Assembly: GCA_012719345.1 (NCBI GenBank) | Contig: JAAYAN010000232.1 | Span: forward strand, 1 to 64,000 | Length of the DNA: 64,000 nt | Origin: Ignavibacteria bacterium | GTDB taxonomy: Bacteria; Bacteroidota; Ignavibacteria; Ignavibacteriales; Melioribacteraceae | Direction of reading: 5' to 3' | In this document: positions 55,194 to 64,000 of the stretch, piece by piece | Layout of the letters: every line of letters starts with the position of its first letter | How positions within the stretch are numbered: position 1 is the first letter of the stretch | Made by a program: the position numbers and the translations under genes | Notes under the pieces: generated by a model | What the model was told of the DNA's origin: nothing | What the model saw: the letters and a program-made list of their open reading frames with translations, nothing else | Databases searched by the model: none

Positions 55194-56148
55194 CTTTACC
55201 TCCAAATATTAACGGTACTGTAAATTTGTTTATCAACGGTACAAAAGCATTCATCAACAGAATCGAATACATTACTCCTTCGGGAAGTCCCCCGAAAACT
55301 CGGATAACAATAACTAAAAAGGCAATCCCAAATCCATATATCCATATTCCTTTTGCAGTCAGCGGCGAAGTAACCCAATCGGTCGCCATAAAAAACGAGC
55401 CGAATAAAAGTCCGCCTGCAAGAATATGGAATATTGGATCGGGTGTTTTTCCCATTAAATAAAATATGCCGGAAAAAACCAAACTGCCTGTAATAATTGA
55501 AAATGGGATTCTCCAATTAACAATCTTCATAAAAACTAAAAATATTCCTCCTGCAATAATAGCAATTGCCGATGTTTCGCCGAGCGAGCCGCCGGTATTT
55601 CCTAAAAACATAGGAAATATATCTGTAATAACTTTATCGAATTTATACGCTGATAAAGGTGTAGCCCCTGAAAATGCATCAACTGGAAATTCTGTTTTCA
55701 CCCAAGTTGTCATAGGAACAGGAAATGCAGCTTGAAGGAAAGCTCTCCCCACTAAAGCAGGATTAAAAATGTTGCAGCCAAGTCCGCCAAAAACTTCTTT
55801 TCCAATCACAATAGAAACAACTGCTCCAATTGCTGTAGAACTAAGTGAAAAATCCGGCGGAAGTATAAGCGCAAGTAAAAGACCTGTTAAAAATGCACTT
55901 CCGTCTGATAATGTTGATTCCTGCTTTCTAATTTTTCTTACTGTAAATTCTGCGGAGGCAGTAAAAAAAATGCTTGTTAAAATTATCAAAAACTGTCTTG
56001 CTCCAAAAAAAACCAGCGAAGATATAACACAGGGTAGTAATGCTATTATAACATAAAGCATTGCTTTTTTTGAAGATAAGTCGGAATGAATATGCGGCGA
56101 ACTGGTTAATTTAAGCTTAAGCTGTTTCTTTTCAATAATTTCCATCAT
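55186..56148 (-). CDS. rnfD: Rnf electron transport complex subunit D
   Basis: SSPHIHSDLSSKKAMLYVI at the start and nine or ten membrane helices mark RnfD. The covalent FMN threonine is in AFSGATPLSAYK, and GGLGCNIFNPALVGRAFL and GGLLFGSFFMATDWVTSP are conserved. RnfD with RnfG carries flavin-bound electrons across the membrane and is the likely ion-pumping part. It lies 17 bases after rnfC. Confidence 0.97.
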   Translation of the reverse strand: MMEIIEKKQLKLKLTSSPHIHSDLSSKKAMLYVIIALLPCVISSLVFFGARQFLIILTSIFFTASAEFTVRKIRKQESTLSDGSAFLTGLLLALILPPDFSLSSTAIGAVVSIVIGKEVFGGLGCNIFNPALVGRAFLQAAFPVPMTTWVKTEFPVDAFSGATPLSAYKFDKVITDIFPMFLGNTGGSLGETSAIAIIAGGIFLVFMKIVNWRIPFSIITGSLVFSGIFYLMGKTPDPIFHILAGGLLFGSFFMATDWVTSPLTAKGIWIYGFGIAFLVIVIRVFGGLPEGVMYSILLMNAFVPLINKFTVPLIFGGKDE

Positions 56149-56165
56149 TCTTAAAATTTTCCTAT

Positions 56166-57503
56166 TTAAACAGTTTTTTTCTGCTGGTTTAGTTTAAGCA
56201 GACTTTTTTTACCAATTCTTATCCACTGGACTAAAGGAATGTTAGCCGGGCATCCGTATACGCAGGAACCGCACTCCATACAACTGTTAATTCCTAAACT
56301 TTCTGCTTCCTCAATTCTTCCCAGCTGCGAAAGCTTTGCCAAACGGGTAGGCAGCAGATTCATTGGACAAACCTGAATGCATTTTCCGCAGCGCAGGCAG
56401 TTTGTTTCCTGATGAGAATGGATTTCACTTTCAGTAAGCACGATAATTCCGGAAGTAGCTTTCATAACAGGAGCAGACAATTCATACTGCCCCACGCCCA
56501 TCATAGGACCGCCGGCAATAATTTTCACAGCATCCTGCGTAAGTCCGCCGCAAAAATTTATTACTTGCTCTAAAGGTGTTCCTATTTTCACTTTTAGATT
56601 TTTTGGATTCTTTATCCCTTTGCCAGAAACTGTTAACCAAGTGTACAAAGGAGGATTTCCTTTAACAACAGCTTCATAAACCTCTACTGCAGTCCCTACA
56701 TTTTGAATAACCGCGCCTACCTCAACAGGAAGTTTGCCGGGAGGAACTTCTCTTCCGGTAACTGCTTTAATAAGCATTTTTTCGGCGCCTTGCGGGTATT
56801 TCGTTTTTACAGATTCAACAAATATTCTATTCTCATTTTCAACTAATTTGCTTAAAATATTTATTGCATCTTGTTTATTCTCTTCAATTCCTATAATTCC
56901 GGTTTCTGCACCGGATGCTTTCATCGATATTTTCAAACCGGCAATAATATCAGCAGGTCTTTCTAACATCAGTCTGTAATCGCGGGTTAAGTATGGTTCG
57001 CACTCGCAACCGTTAATAATTAAGTATTCTATTTTTTTTGTTGCCGGCGGACTCAATTTCACAAAAGTGGGAAAAGCTGCCCCTCCCTGTCCTACAATTC
57101 CGGCAATTTTAATCCTTGTACGAATTTCGTCAAGTGATGCATACTCAGGATTTATCGGATCATATTTACGAATTTCACCGTTATCCGATTTCGATATAAA
57201 GATGCATTCTTTTTGAAAACCGCTAACAGTTGAATTCATTCCGATTTTTTCAACTTTACCGCAAACAGAGCTTAATACCGGTGACGATATATAACCGTCA
57301 GCTTCGGCTATAACTTCGCCGGCAGCAACAATTTTTCCTTTTTCGGCAATAATTTTAGCTGGTCTTCCTATGTGCTGAACGGTTGGGAGCACTATCATCT
57401 CGGGATCTGGCATTGTTTCTAAGGGCAGGTCTTTGGTGATTTGTTTTTCTTCGGGCGGATGAATTCCGCCGTTAAAGGTTCTTATATTTTTGAAAAAATT
57501 CAT
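56166..57503 (-). CDS. rnfC: Rnf electron transport complex subunit C
   Basis: FNGGIHPPEEKQ at the start, the NADH/FMN-binding stretch VGQGGAAFPTFVKL and ITNGCECEPYL-type INGCECEPYLTRD (about 170-190) identify RnfC. Two 4Fe-4S motifs (CLRCGKCIQVCP, CMECGSCVYGCP) lie in the last 70 residues. It is the NAD-reducing subunit. The ATG at 57503 is preferred; the frame extends to 57581 with an unrelated sequence. Gene order rnfC-D-G-E-A-B is the one common in Bacteroidota and Clostridia. Confidence 0.96.
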   Translation of the reverse strand: MNFFKNIRTFNGGIHPPEEKQITKDLPLETMPDPEMIVLPTVQHIGRPAKIIAEKGKIVAAGEVIAEADGYISSPVLSSVCGKVEKIGMNSTVSGFQKECIFISKSDNGEIRKYDPINPEYASLDEIRTRIKIAGIVGQGGAAFPTFVKLSPPATKKIEYLIINGCECEPYLTRDYRLMLERPADIIAGLKISMKASGAETGIIGIEENKQDAINILSKLVENENRIFVESVKTKYPQGAEKMLIKAVTGREVPPGKLPVEVGAVIQNVGTAVEVYEAVVKGNPPLYTWLTVSGKGIKNPKNLKVKIGTPLEQVINFCGGLTQDAVKIIAGGPMMGVGQYELSAPVMKATSGIIVLTESEIHSHQETNCLRCGKCIQVCPMNLLPTRLAKLSQLGRIEEAESLGINSCMECGSCVYGCPANIPLVQWIRIGKKSLLKLNQQKKTV

Positions 57504-57689
57504 TTTAAATAAGATACGGCTGTTATTAAAAGATAAAACAATCTTTTGAAATTTAATGAAATCATCTGAATATTCATACAAGTTTAATTTTTTTTGAACT
57601 CATATTCTTATAATAAATAGTCTGAAATATTTATTTTTCTTCTTTTATTTAATAACTTGTTTTTGAAAATATATTTCACTGAGAAATAA

Positions 57690-60050
57690 ATGAGAAAATC
57701 CGTTATAATATTTTTTATTTTGCTTTCAGTTTCAAACTATGCGCAATTTTCGGTAAATGGGATTATTATTGATTCGAAAAAAAAAGAACGCATTCAAAAC
57801 GTAAACATTTCCGAATCCGGCGGAAAAAATACTACAAGCGATGTATCAGGATATTTTTATTTTCGAAATATCAAATCAGGTTTTATAAAATTGCATTTTT
57901 CACATATAAATTATGAACCTGATTCTTCATGTGTTGAAATTTATTCGGATACTGTTTTAACTATTTATTTATCACCCAAAACAATCAGTCTTAAAGATGT
58001 TATTGTAACTTCGGGTAAATTTGAGCAAAAAAAAGAAGATTTAACTTATTCTTCAAGCATAATAACTGAAAAGGACATCTTTAAATCTCCTTCAGCTACT
58101 GTTTCTGAATTATTAAAAAACGAACCGGGACTGGCTCTTATCCGTGATGGAAGCTGGAGTACCGAACTTAATATAAGAGGATTAAGCCGCTCGAACATTG
58201 TAACAATGGTTGACGGCAACCGTATTGAAACTGCCACAGATTTAAGCGCAAGATTATCAATGATTGATGTTTCGGATATCGAAAGGATTGAAGTTATTAA
58301 GGGCGCAGCATCTTATCTTTACGGCAGCGGAGCTACAGGCGGAATGATAAACGCGATTACTAAAACAGCAGTCTATAAAGAAAATTTTTATATCAACGGA
58401 AGCACCGTCAGCTCTTTCAACTCGGTTAACAATAATCTTTCTAACAACATATCGCTCTTTTCCGGTAACAATTTTTTCCGGACAAAACTAAGCGCGTCAT
58501 TCAGAAAGGCCGGAAACACAAAAACCCCGTCTTCTGTGCTTAGAAACAGTCAATTTACAGATTACAGTTTTAATGCGGCTGTATCGTTTATTCCTTTTCA
58601 AAATAACGAAATAAGTTTTAATTTCCAGCAATTTAAAGCCGAAGATGCAGGAATACCCGGAGCTTACGGAGTTTTTCCGGATAATGCTTCTGTCCGCTAC
58701 CCGGTTGAATTACGCAGATTGTTTTCTGTTTCCTATCAAATAAGTAATATCAGCGATTATTTTAATAGATTTTCAGTAAAATATTTCAATCAGTTTGTTT
58801 TGAGAGATGTTGAAAATATTCCAAACACTGTTCAAATTATTCCCGGACAGCCGGTAAGACGAGTGAGCGTGTTAAGTATAAATCCTTCGGCAGAACATAA
58901 TACCAACGGTTTGCAGGCACAGATAAATCTGACCGATAAACGGTCTCATTATTTTATTGCAGGAATTGATCTTTGGCAGAGAAAATATAACGGGAAAAGA
59001 ACCCGAGAACAGAAAATTGATTTTATTAATCCTGCAACAGGCGAAACTAACAATACTATTTATAAAACAGTTTTCGAAAAACCTTTGCCCGATGCTGTTT
59101 ACTCGAATGCCGGTATGTATTTCCAAGATGAAATAAAAGTGACAGATAAAAACCTGCGGATAATAATAGGCGGAAGGTACGACCTAATAAAAATAAAAAA
59201 TAATGAAGTGAGCAGCCCTTTATATGAAATTAATAACGGAATTGTTAATTATAACCCTCCAGGACAAACCAAGCTTTGGAGCAGCAGCAGTTCAATTAAC
59301 GATTCGTACGTTTACAATTTGGGCATTTTGTGGTCTGCCTCCGATAATGTTGTATTTTCATTTAATGTTTCACGCTCTTTCAGGTCTCCTTCGCTCGAAG
59401 AAAGGTTTCAATATATCGATTTAGGAAACATTCTTCGTTTGGGTAATCCGTATTTAAAACCCGAAACAGGTAATTTTTTTGATTTTGGGATCAGGCTTAA
59501 AAATAAAAATGCAAATTTTAACGGAAGTATTTTTGCTAATTTTCTCCGCGAGCTTGTTAGTGAAAAACCAGCGGTATTTGAAGACAGAAATGCATTTGTA
59601 AAAGTAAATATAGGTAAGGCTTTTTTATATGGTTACGATTTCGACTTTTCGGCACAAATTTCTGATAAATTTACAATTTATGGAAACTCATCATTTGTAA
59701 GAGGCGAAAACGTTAAAGACAAATCTAATCTGCCTCAAATTCCTCCGTTAAAGGCTGTTACCGGAATCCGATCGGATATTTTCTCTGAAGTTGAAATTGA
59801 TTTTTCGGGATCATTTATCCACAGCCAGTATAAAACAGCTCCAGGTGAAATTTATTCAACAGGTTACGCATATTACAACTTATATTTAACCTCTGGTAAA
59901 TTTTACTTCGGATTAGTAAATTGTCTTTTTTCGGCAGGCATTGAAAATATTTTTAACCGCGAATACCGCGATCATCTTTCTACAAGCCGCGGATTAGTTA
60001 AAAGTGAACCCGGACGGAATTTTTACTTTAAGATAAACTTAACCTGGTAA
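57690..60050 (+). CDS. TonB-dependent outer-membrane receptor
   Basis: A signal peptide (1-18) precedes a carboxypeptidase-like regulatory domain (about 20-105, VNGIIIDSKKKERIQNVNIS). The plug domain (about 125-225) has ELNIRGLSRSNIVTMVDGNRIE and IERIEVIKGAASYLYGSGATGG. The barrel ends in NIFNREYRDHLSTSRGLVKSEPGRNFYFKINLTW, seen as the usual receptor terminus. Substrate is unknown; no metal or vitamin uptake genes are near. A TATAAT at 57609-57614 is a possible -10. It is followed by an EamA transporter after four bases. Confidence 0.93.
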   Translation: MRKSVIIFFILLSVSNYAQFSVNGIIIDSKKKERIQNVNISESGGKNTTSDVSGYFYFRNIKSGFIKLHFSHINYEPDSSCVEIYSDTVLTIYLSPKTISLKDVIVTSGKFEQKKEDLTYSSSIITEKDIFKSPSATVSELLKNEPGLALIRDGSWSTELNIRGLSRSNIVTMVDGNRIETATDLSARLSMIDVSDIERIEVIKGAASYLYGSGATGGMINAITKTAVYKENFYINGSTVSSFNSVNNNLSNNISLFSGNNFFRTKLSASFRKAGNTKTPSSVLRNSQFTDYSFNAAVSFIPFQNNEISFNFQQFKAEDAGIPGAYGVFPDNASVRYPVELRRLFSVSYQISNISDYFNRFSVKYFNQFVLRDVENIPNTVQIIPGQPVRRVSVLSINPSAEHNTNGLQAQINLTDKRSHYFIAGIDLWQRKYNGKRTREQKIDFINPATGETNNTIYKTVFEKPLPDAVYSNAGMYFQDEIKVTDKNLRIIIGGRYDLIKIKNNEVSSPLYEINNGIVNYNPPGQTKLWSSSSSINDSYVYNLGILWSASDNVVFSFNVSRSFRSPSLEERFQYIDLGNILRLGNPYLKPETGNFFDFGIRLKNKNANFNGSIFANFLRELVSEKPAVFEDRNAFVKVNIGKAFLYGYDFDFSAQISDKFTIYGNSSFVRGENVKDKSNLPQIPPLKAVTGIRSDIFSEVEIDFSGSFIHSQYKTAPGEIYSTGYAYYNLYLTSGKFYFGLVNCLFSAGIENIFNREYRDHLSTSRGLVKSEPGRNFYFKINLTW

Positions 60051-60054
60051 ATAA

Positions 60055-60933
60055 ATGCTCTGGTTTTCAATAGCCCTTTTATCATCTTTTCTTTCAGCTT
60101 TTGCAGCCATTACGCAAAAAAAAGTACTGCTTAAAAGAGATCCGCTTGAATTCTCGTTTCTTCTTTCGGCTGTAAATTTACTTTTTTCAGTTCCGTTTTT
60201 CTTTTTTATCGATTACCGTACAATTAATTCTGCAAATATGATTGTCCTTTTTGTTAAATCTGTTTTGGGGGTCGGCGCTTTTTTATGTGTAATGACTGCT
60301 TTGAAAAATTTGGAAATAAGCAGAGCTCTTCCTTTGCTTGCTTTAACACCGGGCTTTGTTGCTGTTTTTGCATTCTTTTTACTGGGCGAATCTCTTGCCA
60401 TTTCCGAAATAGCCGGATTGGTTTTGCTTACAGCCGGGACATACATCCTTGAAAGTAAAAACTTAAAGGATTTTTCCACACCTTTAAGTTTATTTCTTAC
60501 CTCCAAAGTCCATAGGATAATTCTTTTAGCATTGCTGCTTTTTACAGCTTCGTCAATTCTCGACAAAGTTTTATTGATAAAATTGAACCTTACTCCTGTT
60601 GCTCTCACAGGAATTCAGCATTTATGGTTTGCGTTGCTTTTTGGAGCTGTCTTTTTATTAAAATCAAATAGCAATGGAATAAAATTTTCGAAACCGATCT
60701 TATACGATGCCGGGTGGATTTCGCTTATTTCTATTTTAACTATCGGATACAGATTTACACAAGTGTTAGCAGTAAATCTGGCTTCGGTTGCCTTGGTTTT
60801 ATCTGTAAAACGGACATCGGTTTTATGGGCAACTTTGATAGGAGGAAAAATATTTAAGGAAACTCAATTATTAAAAAGAATAATTGCAGTTTGTTTTATT
60901 CTTGCGGGACTTTTACTGATTTTAAGAGAATAA
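60055..60933 (+). CDS. EamA-family (DMT) transporter
   Basis: About ten hydrophobic helices in two EamA halves are visible. Each half contains family-like pieces: SRALPLLALTPGFVAVFAFFLLGE in the first and VALVLSVKRTSVLWATLIGGKIF in the second. Such transporters export amino acids or other metabolites. Position after the TonB receptor suggests a shared transcript. It converges on panC with a single base between the two stop codons. Confidence 0.88.
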   Translation: MLWFSIALLSSFLSAFAAITQKKVLLKRDPLEFSFLLSAVNLLFSVPFFFFIDYRTINSANMIVLFVKSVLGVGAFLCVMTALKNLEISRALPLLALTPGFVAVFAFFLLGESLAISEIAGLVLLTAGTYILESKNLKDFSTPLSLFLTSKVHRIILLALLLFTASSILDKVLLIKLNLTPVALTGIQHLWFALLFGAVFLLKSNSNGIKFSKPILYDAGWISLISILTIGYRFTQVLAVNLASVALVLSVKRTSVLWATLIGGKIFKETQLLKRIIAVCFILAGLLLILRE

Positions 60934-60934
60934 A

Positions 60935-61798
60935 TTACAACCCGATCAGTTCATTATCAATCAGACGTGTTGCCCCTATTTTACAAGCGATTAAAATATA
61001 GTAAGAATTCCCTTTATCAAGAATTTCAATTTCCTGGAAACTCTTTTCTTCAACAATTCGGATGTACTGAAGTTCTGCAGAATCAACTTTGCTGTACAAA
61101 CCTTTCATTCCCGAAATAATTTTTTTAGTGTTCCTTTCACCCGATTCAATCATCTTAACGGCTGAATCGAGTGATTTTCTTAACACCAACGCATCTTTTC
61201 TTTCTTTACCCGACAAATAAACATTGCGCGAACTCATTGCCAGCCCGTCAATTTCACGAATAATCGGCGCAACAATAACCTTAATCCCGAATTGCAAATC
61301 ATCCGTCATCCTTTTAATAATTGCTGCCTGCTGAGCGTCTTTCCTGCCGAAAACGGCAACATCCGGTTTAACGCAATTAAATAAAATGGATACTATTGTA
61401 GTTACTCCCTTAAAATGCTCGGGTCTGAATTCGCCTTCCTGTTTTTTTGTAATTTCTTCAACTTCAACATAAGTCTGGTAATTTTCGGAATAGATTTCTT
61501 TGGCTGACGGGAAAAATACGGCATCAACTTTTTTTTGTGATAAAAGCTCAATATCTCGTTCAAAGTTTCTGGGATATTTACTAAAATCCTCATTTTTCCC
61601 AAACTGCGTCGGATTCACAAAAATTGAAACAACAACAGCATCGCACTTTTCGGAAGCTGCATCAACCAGCGATAAATGCCCTTCGTGCAAATATCCCATA
61701 GTAGGGACAAGCCCGATTGTTTTATTTTCAGTTTTTAAATTGAGTGAATATTCACGCATTTGGGCGCAGGTTTCAATAATTTTAATTTGGTTTTTCAT
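60935..61798 (-). CDS. panC: Pantoate-beta-alanine ligase
   Basis: The 287-residue enzyme joins pantoate and beta-alanine with ATP to give pantothenate. Motifs: VPTMGYLHEGHLSLV (ATP HIGH-type loop), SIFVNPTQFGKNEDFSKYPR, FGRKDAQQAAIIKRM, and the KMSSR-like MSSRNVYLSG. CoaX in this window uses its product. It follows accD after five bases in the same direction. Confidence 0.96.
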   Translation of the reverse strand: MKNQIKIIETCAQMREYSLNLKTENKTIGLVPTMGYLHEGHLSLVDAASEKCDAVVVSIFVNPTQFGKNEDFSKYPRNFERDIELLSQKKVDAVFFPSAKEIYSENYQTYVEVEEITKKQEGEFRPEHFKGVTTIVSILFNCVKPDVAVFGRKDAQQAAIIKRMTDDLQFGIKVIVAPIIREIDGLAMSSRNVYLSGKERKDALVLRKSLDSAVKMIESGERNTKKIISGMKGLYSKVDSAELQYIRIVEEKSFQEIEILDKGNSYYILIACKIGATRLIDNELIGL

Positions 61799-61803
61799 AG
61801 TTT

Positions 61804-62643
61804 TCAGGTCAGATATTCGAGAAGCAATGATATTTTATTTTTTAAGTCTTTACGGTTAACTATAAAATCGATAAATCCTTTTTCAACAAGAAATTCAGAT
61901 TTCTGAAATCCGGCAGGCAAATCGCGTCCGATTGTTTCTTTTATAACGCGTGGTCCGGCAAAACCAATAAGAGCATTCGGTTCAGCAATATTTACATCGC
62001 CAAGCATAGCATAGCTGGCAGTAATTCCACCGGTTGTTGGATCGGTTAACACTGATATATAAGGGATTCCTGCATCTGCAAGTCTGGCAAGACGCGAACT
62101 GGTTTTTGCCATCTGCATAAGCGAAAAAGCTCCTTCCATCATTCTTGCCCCGCCGCTGGAAGAAATAATTATCAACGGGATTTTATCTTTATATGCTTTA
62201 TCGGCAGCACGAGCAATTTTTTCTCCTACAACCGATCCCATACTTCCGCCGATAAATTTAAAATCCATAACTGCTATAGCTATTTTCTTTCCGTTTATCT
62301 TTCCGGTGCCGGTTTTTACAGCATCATTTAATTTTGTTTTTTTGATGGAACTTTTAATCCTGTCGGAATACTTTTGTGTGTCGGTAAAATCAAGAGGATC
62401 AGCAGAAATCAACTTTCTATCCATTTCGCTGAAAGAATTTTTGTCAAGCAGAAAAGATAAATATTCGTCGCTGCCTATTCTGAAATGGCTTCCGCATTTT
62501 ACGCATACCCATAAATTAAGCTCGAATTGCTTTTTATGCATTATTTCATCGCAATCAACACATTTCACCCATTGTCCGTCGGGAATATTTCGTTTTTGGC
62601 TTTTATCCGAAATATTTTTTTTTGTGCGTTTGAACCAGCCCAT
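61804..62643 (-). CDS. accD: Acetyl-CoA carboxylase carboxyltransferase subunit beta
   Basis: A zinc ribbon with Cys28, Cys31, Cys47 and Cys50 (CVDCDE, CVKCGSHF) starts the protein. The carboxyltransferase core follows with AVMDFKFIGGSMGSVVGEK and SSSGGARMMEGAFSLMQMAK, and PTTGGITASYAMLGD. It works with AccA in malonyl-CoA formation for fatty acids; BirA in this window biotinylates the carrier. Its start overlaps the stop of the DUF1573 gene. Confidence 0.97.
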   Translation of the reverse strand: MGWFKRTKKNISDKSQKRNIPDGQWVKCVDCDEIMHKKQFELNLWVCVKCGSHFRIGSDEYLSFLLDKNSFSEMDRKLISADPLDFTDTQKYSDRIKSSIKKTKLNDAVKTGTGKINGKKIAIAVMDFKFIGGSMGSVVGEKIARAADKAYKDKIPLIIISSSGGARMMEGAFSLMQMAKTSSRLARLADAGIPYISVLTDPTTGGITASYAMLGDVNIAEPNALIGFAGPRVIKETIGRDLPAGFQKSEFLVEKGFIDFIVNRKDLKNKISLLLEYLT

Positions 62644-63356
62644 CAGTTTTTCCGTTTAACAATTTCACCGGTAATTGTAATTGTTTCTTCCTCAGAATTT
62701 TCGGCATCCGAAAAAATTTTAATTCTTTCTGTTACCAATCCTGAACGTCCTTTTGTATTAAACTTAATTTTAAGTGAAGCACTTTCGCCGGGCTGAATTG
62801 TCTGTCTATCTATTTTCACAGTAATTTTATCAGTAGTAGGAGTAATCTTACTTATATTTAGTATTTTTTTGCCTCTGTTGGTTACTACAACTTCGTAATT
62901 CAGCTTCTGACCCTCGGCAACTTCATTTACGCTGAATAATTTTCTGTTTAAAAATATTATTGATCCGGTTATTTCTTTTTCTATAACATTGGCCGCAAAT
63001 TTTAAACGGATTTCCGAATTCTCGGGATCATTAGATTTAACATAAACATATTTTTCTGTTTTACCAACACGGCCTCTTGTGGAATAAATTACTTTTATTT
63101 TCGTAGTTTCATTCGGAGCCAATTCGTTCTTTTCCGGTTTTACTGCAGTACATCCGCAGCTTGCTTTAACACTTTGAATAATAAGTTTTTCATTTCCGGT
63201 ATTTGTAACAATAAAATCGTATGAAACATTTTCGCCTTCAATTACATCTTTGAAATCAAAAAACACTTCATTAAAAGAAATTTTTGGTCCGTTTAACTGA
63301 GCTGAGACAGCAGAAATAAAAGCTAAAAAGATTAAAATTATTTTTTTCATAATCAT
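62643..63356 (-). CDS. DUF1573 domain secreted protein
   Basis: A signal peptide (about 1-20) precedes two immunoglobulin-like modules. The first holds the DUF1573 pattern FFDFKDVIEGENVSYDFIVTNTGNEKLII then ASCGCTAV, seen here in shortened form. The second (about 130-237) repeats the ASH/HYDIN-like pattern NYEVVVTNRGKKILNIS. It is probably periplasmic; function unknown. The ATG overlaps the tsaB stop as ATGA. Confidence 0.88.
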   Translation of the reverse strand: MIMKKIILIFLAFISAVSAQLNGPKISFNEVFFDFKDVIEGENVSYDFIVTNTGNEKLIIQSVKASCGCTAVKPEKNELAPNETTKIKVIYSTRGRVGKTEKYVYVKSNDPENSEIRLKFAANVIEKEITGSIIFLNRKLFSVNEVAEGQKLNYEVVVTNRGKKILNISKITPTTDKITVKIDRQTIQPGESASLKIKFNTKGRSGLVTERIKIFSDAENSEEETITITGEIVKRKN

Positions 63357-64000
63357 ACCTTCGGATTGAAATTTTTCAAATAATACGGTTCTAAATAATC
63401 ATATTCCAAACTTAATAAATCCTTTCCAAAAATATAAGCCCATTTTGCAGTAAAAAAAGCTGAAGAAGATGATATTTTAACAGAACCTTTAAAATCGCTG
63501 TTTCCGTAAATAATTTCATCCTTTTCAATAACATCGGGAAAATTTATATTACTAATTATTTGAACATCTGTAATTTGTCTGTAATTTCCTGAAGAAGAAA
63601 TAAATTTCTGATAATACAATTCGTCGCGGCTAACCTTGTTTGCAATTAGAAATTTTATCCCATCTGGAAGAAAAGTACAAATCTGCAAAGCAAGCGAATA
63701 AAAGGATGGTACCGGCACAATAGGGATTGATGCGCCGCAAGCTATTCCTTTTGCTAAAGAAAAACCTATCCTTAATCCGGTAAATGAACCAGGACCAGAA
63801 GAAACTGCAATACACGATAAATTCTTAATTTCTATTTTTACATCTTCAACAAGACTATTTATGAATAATGGTAATTTTTCGGAATGAACGTGTTTTTGAA
63901 GTGTGTTTTTTTCGGCATAATGGTTTTCGCTAAAAAAAATTGCTGCGCTGCACAACTCCTGAGAAGATTCAATTGCTAATATAGGTGTCTTTAATTTATT
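63353..64000 (-). CDS. tsaB: tRNA threonylcarbamoyladenosine biosynthesis protein TsaB (partial, N-terminus outside window)
   Basis: The frame stays open to base 64000; the first visible residues LKTPILAIESSQELCSAAIF are the ASKHA opening of TsaB, so only a few residues are missing. CIAVSSGPGSFTGLRIGFSLAKGIA is the family signature. TsaB is the scaffold of the TsaBDE complex that makes t6A on tRNA. A TTG at 63955 is not the true start. It overlaps the DUF1573 gene by four bases. Confidence 0.94.
   Translation of the reverse strand, partial: NKLKTPILAIESSQELCSAAIFFSENHYAEKNTLQKHVHSEKLPLFINSLVEDVKIEIKNLSCIAVSSGPGSFTGLRIGFSLAKGIACGASIPIVPVPSFYSLALQICTFLPDGIKFLIANKVSRDELYYQKFISSSGNYRQITDVQIISNINFPDVIEKDEIIYGNSDFKGSVKISSSSAFFTAKWAYIFGKDLLSLEYDYLEPYYLKNFNPKV

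Noticed and set aside
1-64000. CRISPR arrays, tRNA or rRNA genes, insertion sequences, prophage genes
   Set aside because: No spaced direct-repeat array, cloverleaf, transposase or integrase was seen on reading both strands; a small tRNA could have been missed without a covariance search.

Overview
This AT-rich window looks like a chromosome segment of a member of Ignavibacteriota or a close relative in the Bacteroidota/Chlorobiota group. The grounds are a type IX secretion (T9SS) operon with porU and porV, secreted proteins ending in a T9SS sorting domain with an NYPNPFNP motif, a large periplasmic-propeller histidine kinase, a TonB-dependent receptor and a complete Rnf complex. The taxon is inferred; no rRNA, tRNA or CRISPR array was seen.

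Layout: 1-599 holds the start of an MgtC/DUF4010 membrane protein, cut by the window edge. 600-7000 runs leftward: two bacterial microcompartment shell genes behind a strong sigma70-like promoter, then ybbR, tmk, a carboxy-terminal processing protease and htpG. 7126-8199 carries two tandem toxin-antitoxin modules. 8332-10937 has ruvX and a Rel-type (p)ppGpp enzyme. 11012-25988 is a nearly gapless leftward operon: porU, porV, an M6-like T9SS cargo that has lost its zinc motif, an MA-type metallopeptidase with a propeller and barrel, a DUF5683-like protein, der, upp and a TPR lipoprotein-like or secreted protein. 26260-27840 is a rightward T9SS cargo with Ycf48-like repeats. 27898-35240 is leftward: a small unknown gene, a TIGR01212 radical SAM protein, TerC, a DUF2179 membrane protein, a nitronate monooxygenase-like protein, and a NapH-NapG-like polyferredoxin paired with a Tat-exported DUF362 protein.

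35241-35895 is the only long gene-free stretch, with three perfect inverted repeats and a 13-bp tandem repeat. It precedes a beta-helix T9SS cargo (35896-38319) that carries 7-bp repeats inside its coding sequence. dnaK faces it across a shared terminator. birA, coaX, a cysteine desulfurase and a deoxyhypusine-synthase-like gene run rightward (40570-44349). Two secreted/outer-membrane proteins, two histidine kinases and the operon rnfCDGEAB-rseC run leftward (44413-57503). A TonB receptor and an EamA transporter run rightward. panC, accD, a DUF1573 protein and tsaB (cut by the window edge) close the window.

How the genes work together: PorU and PorV are the surface attachment part of T9SS, and at least three proteins in the window (17991-20771, 26260-27840, 35896-38319) carry the C-terminal domain they handle. 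Rnf couples ferredoxin and NAD redox to an ion gradient, and RseC helps maintain redox proteins. CoaX and PanC both serve coenzyme A synthesis, and BirA and AccD serve acetyl-CoA carboxylase. The points most worth following are the isolated shell-gene pair with its extended second member, the dead M6-like cargo in the PorUV operon, the structured intergenic region, and the heptamer repeats in a T9SS cargo.
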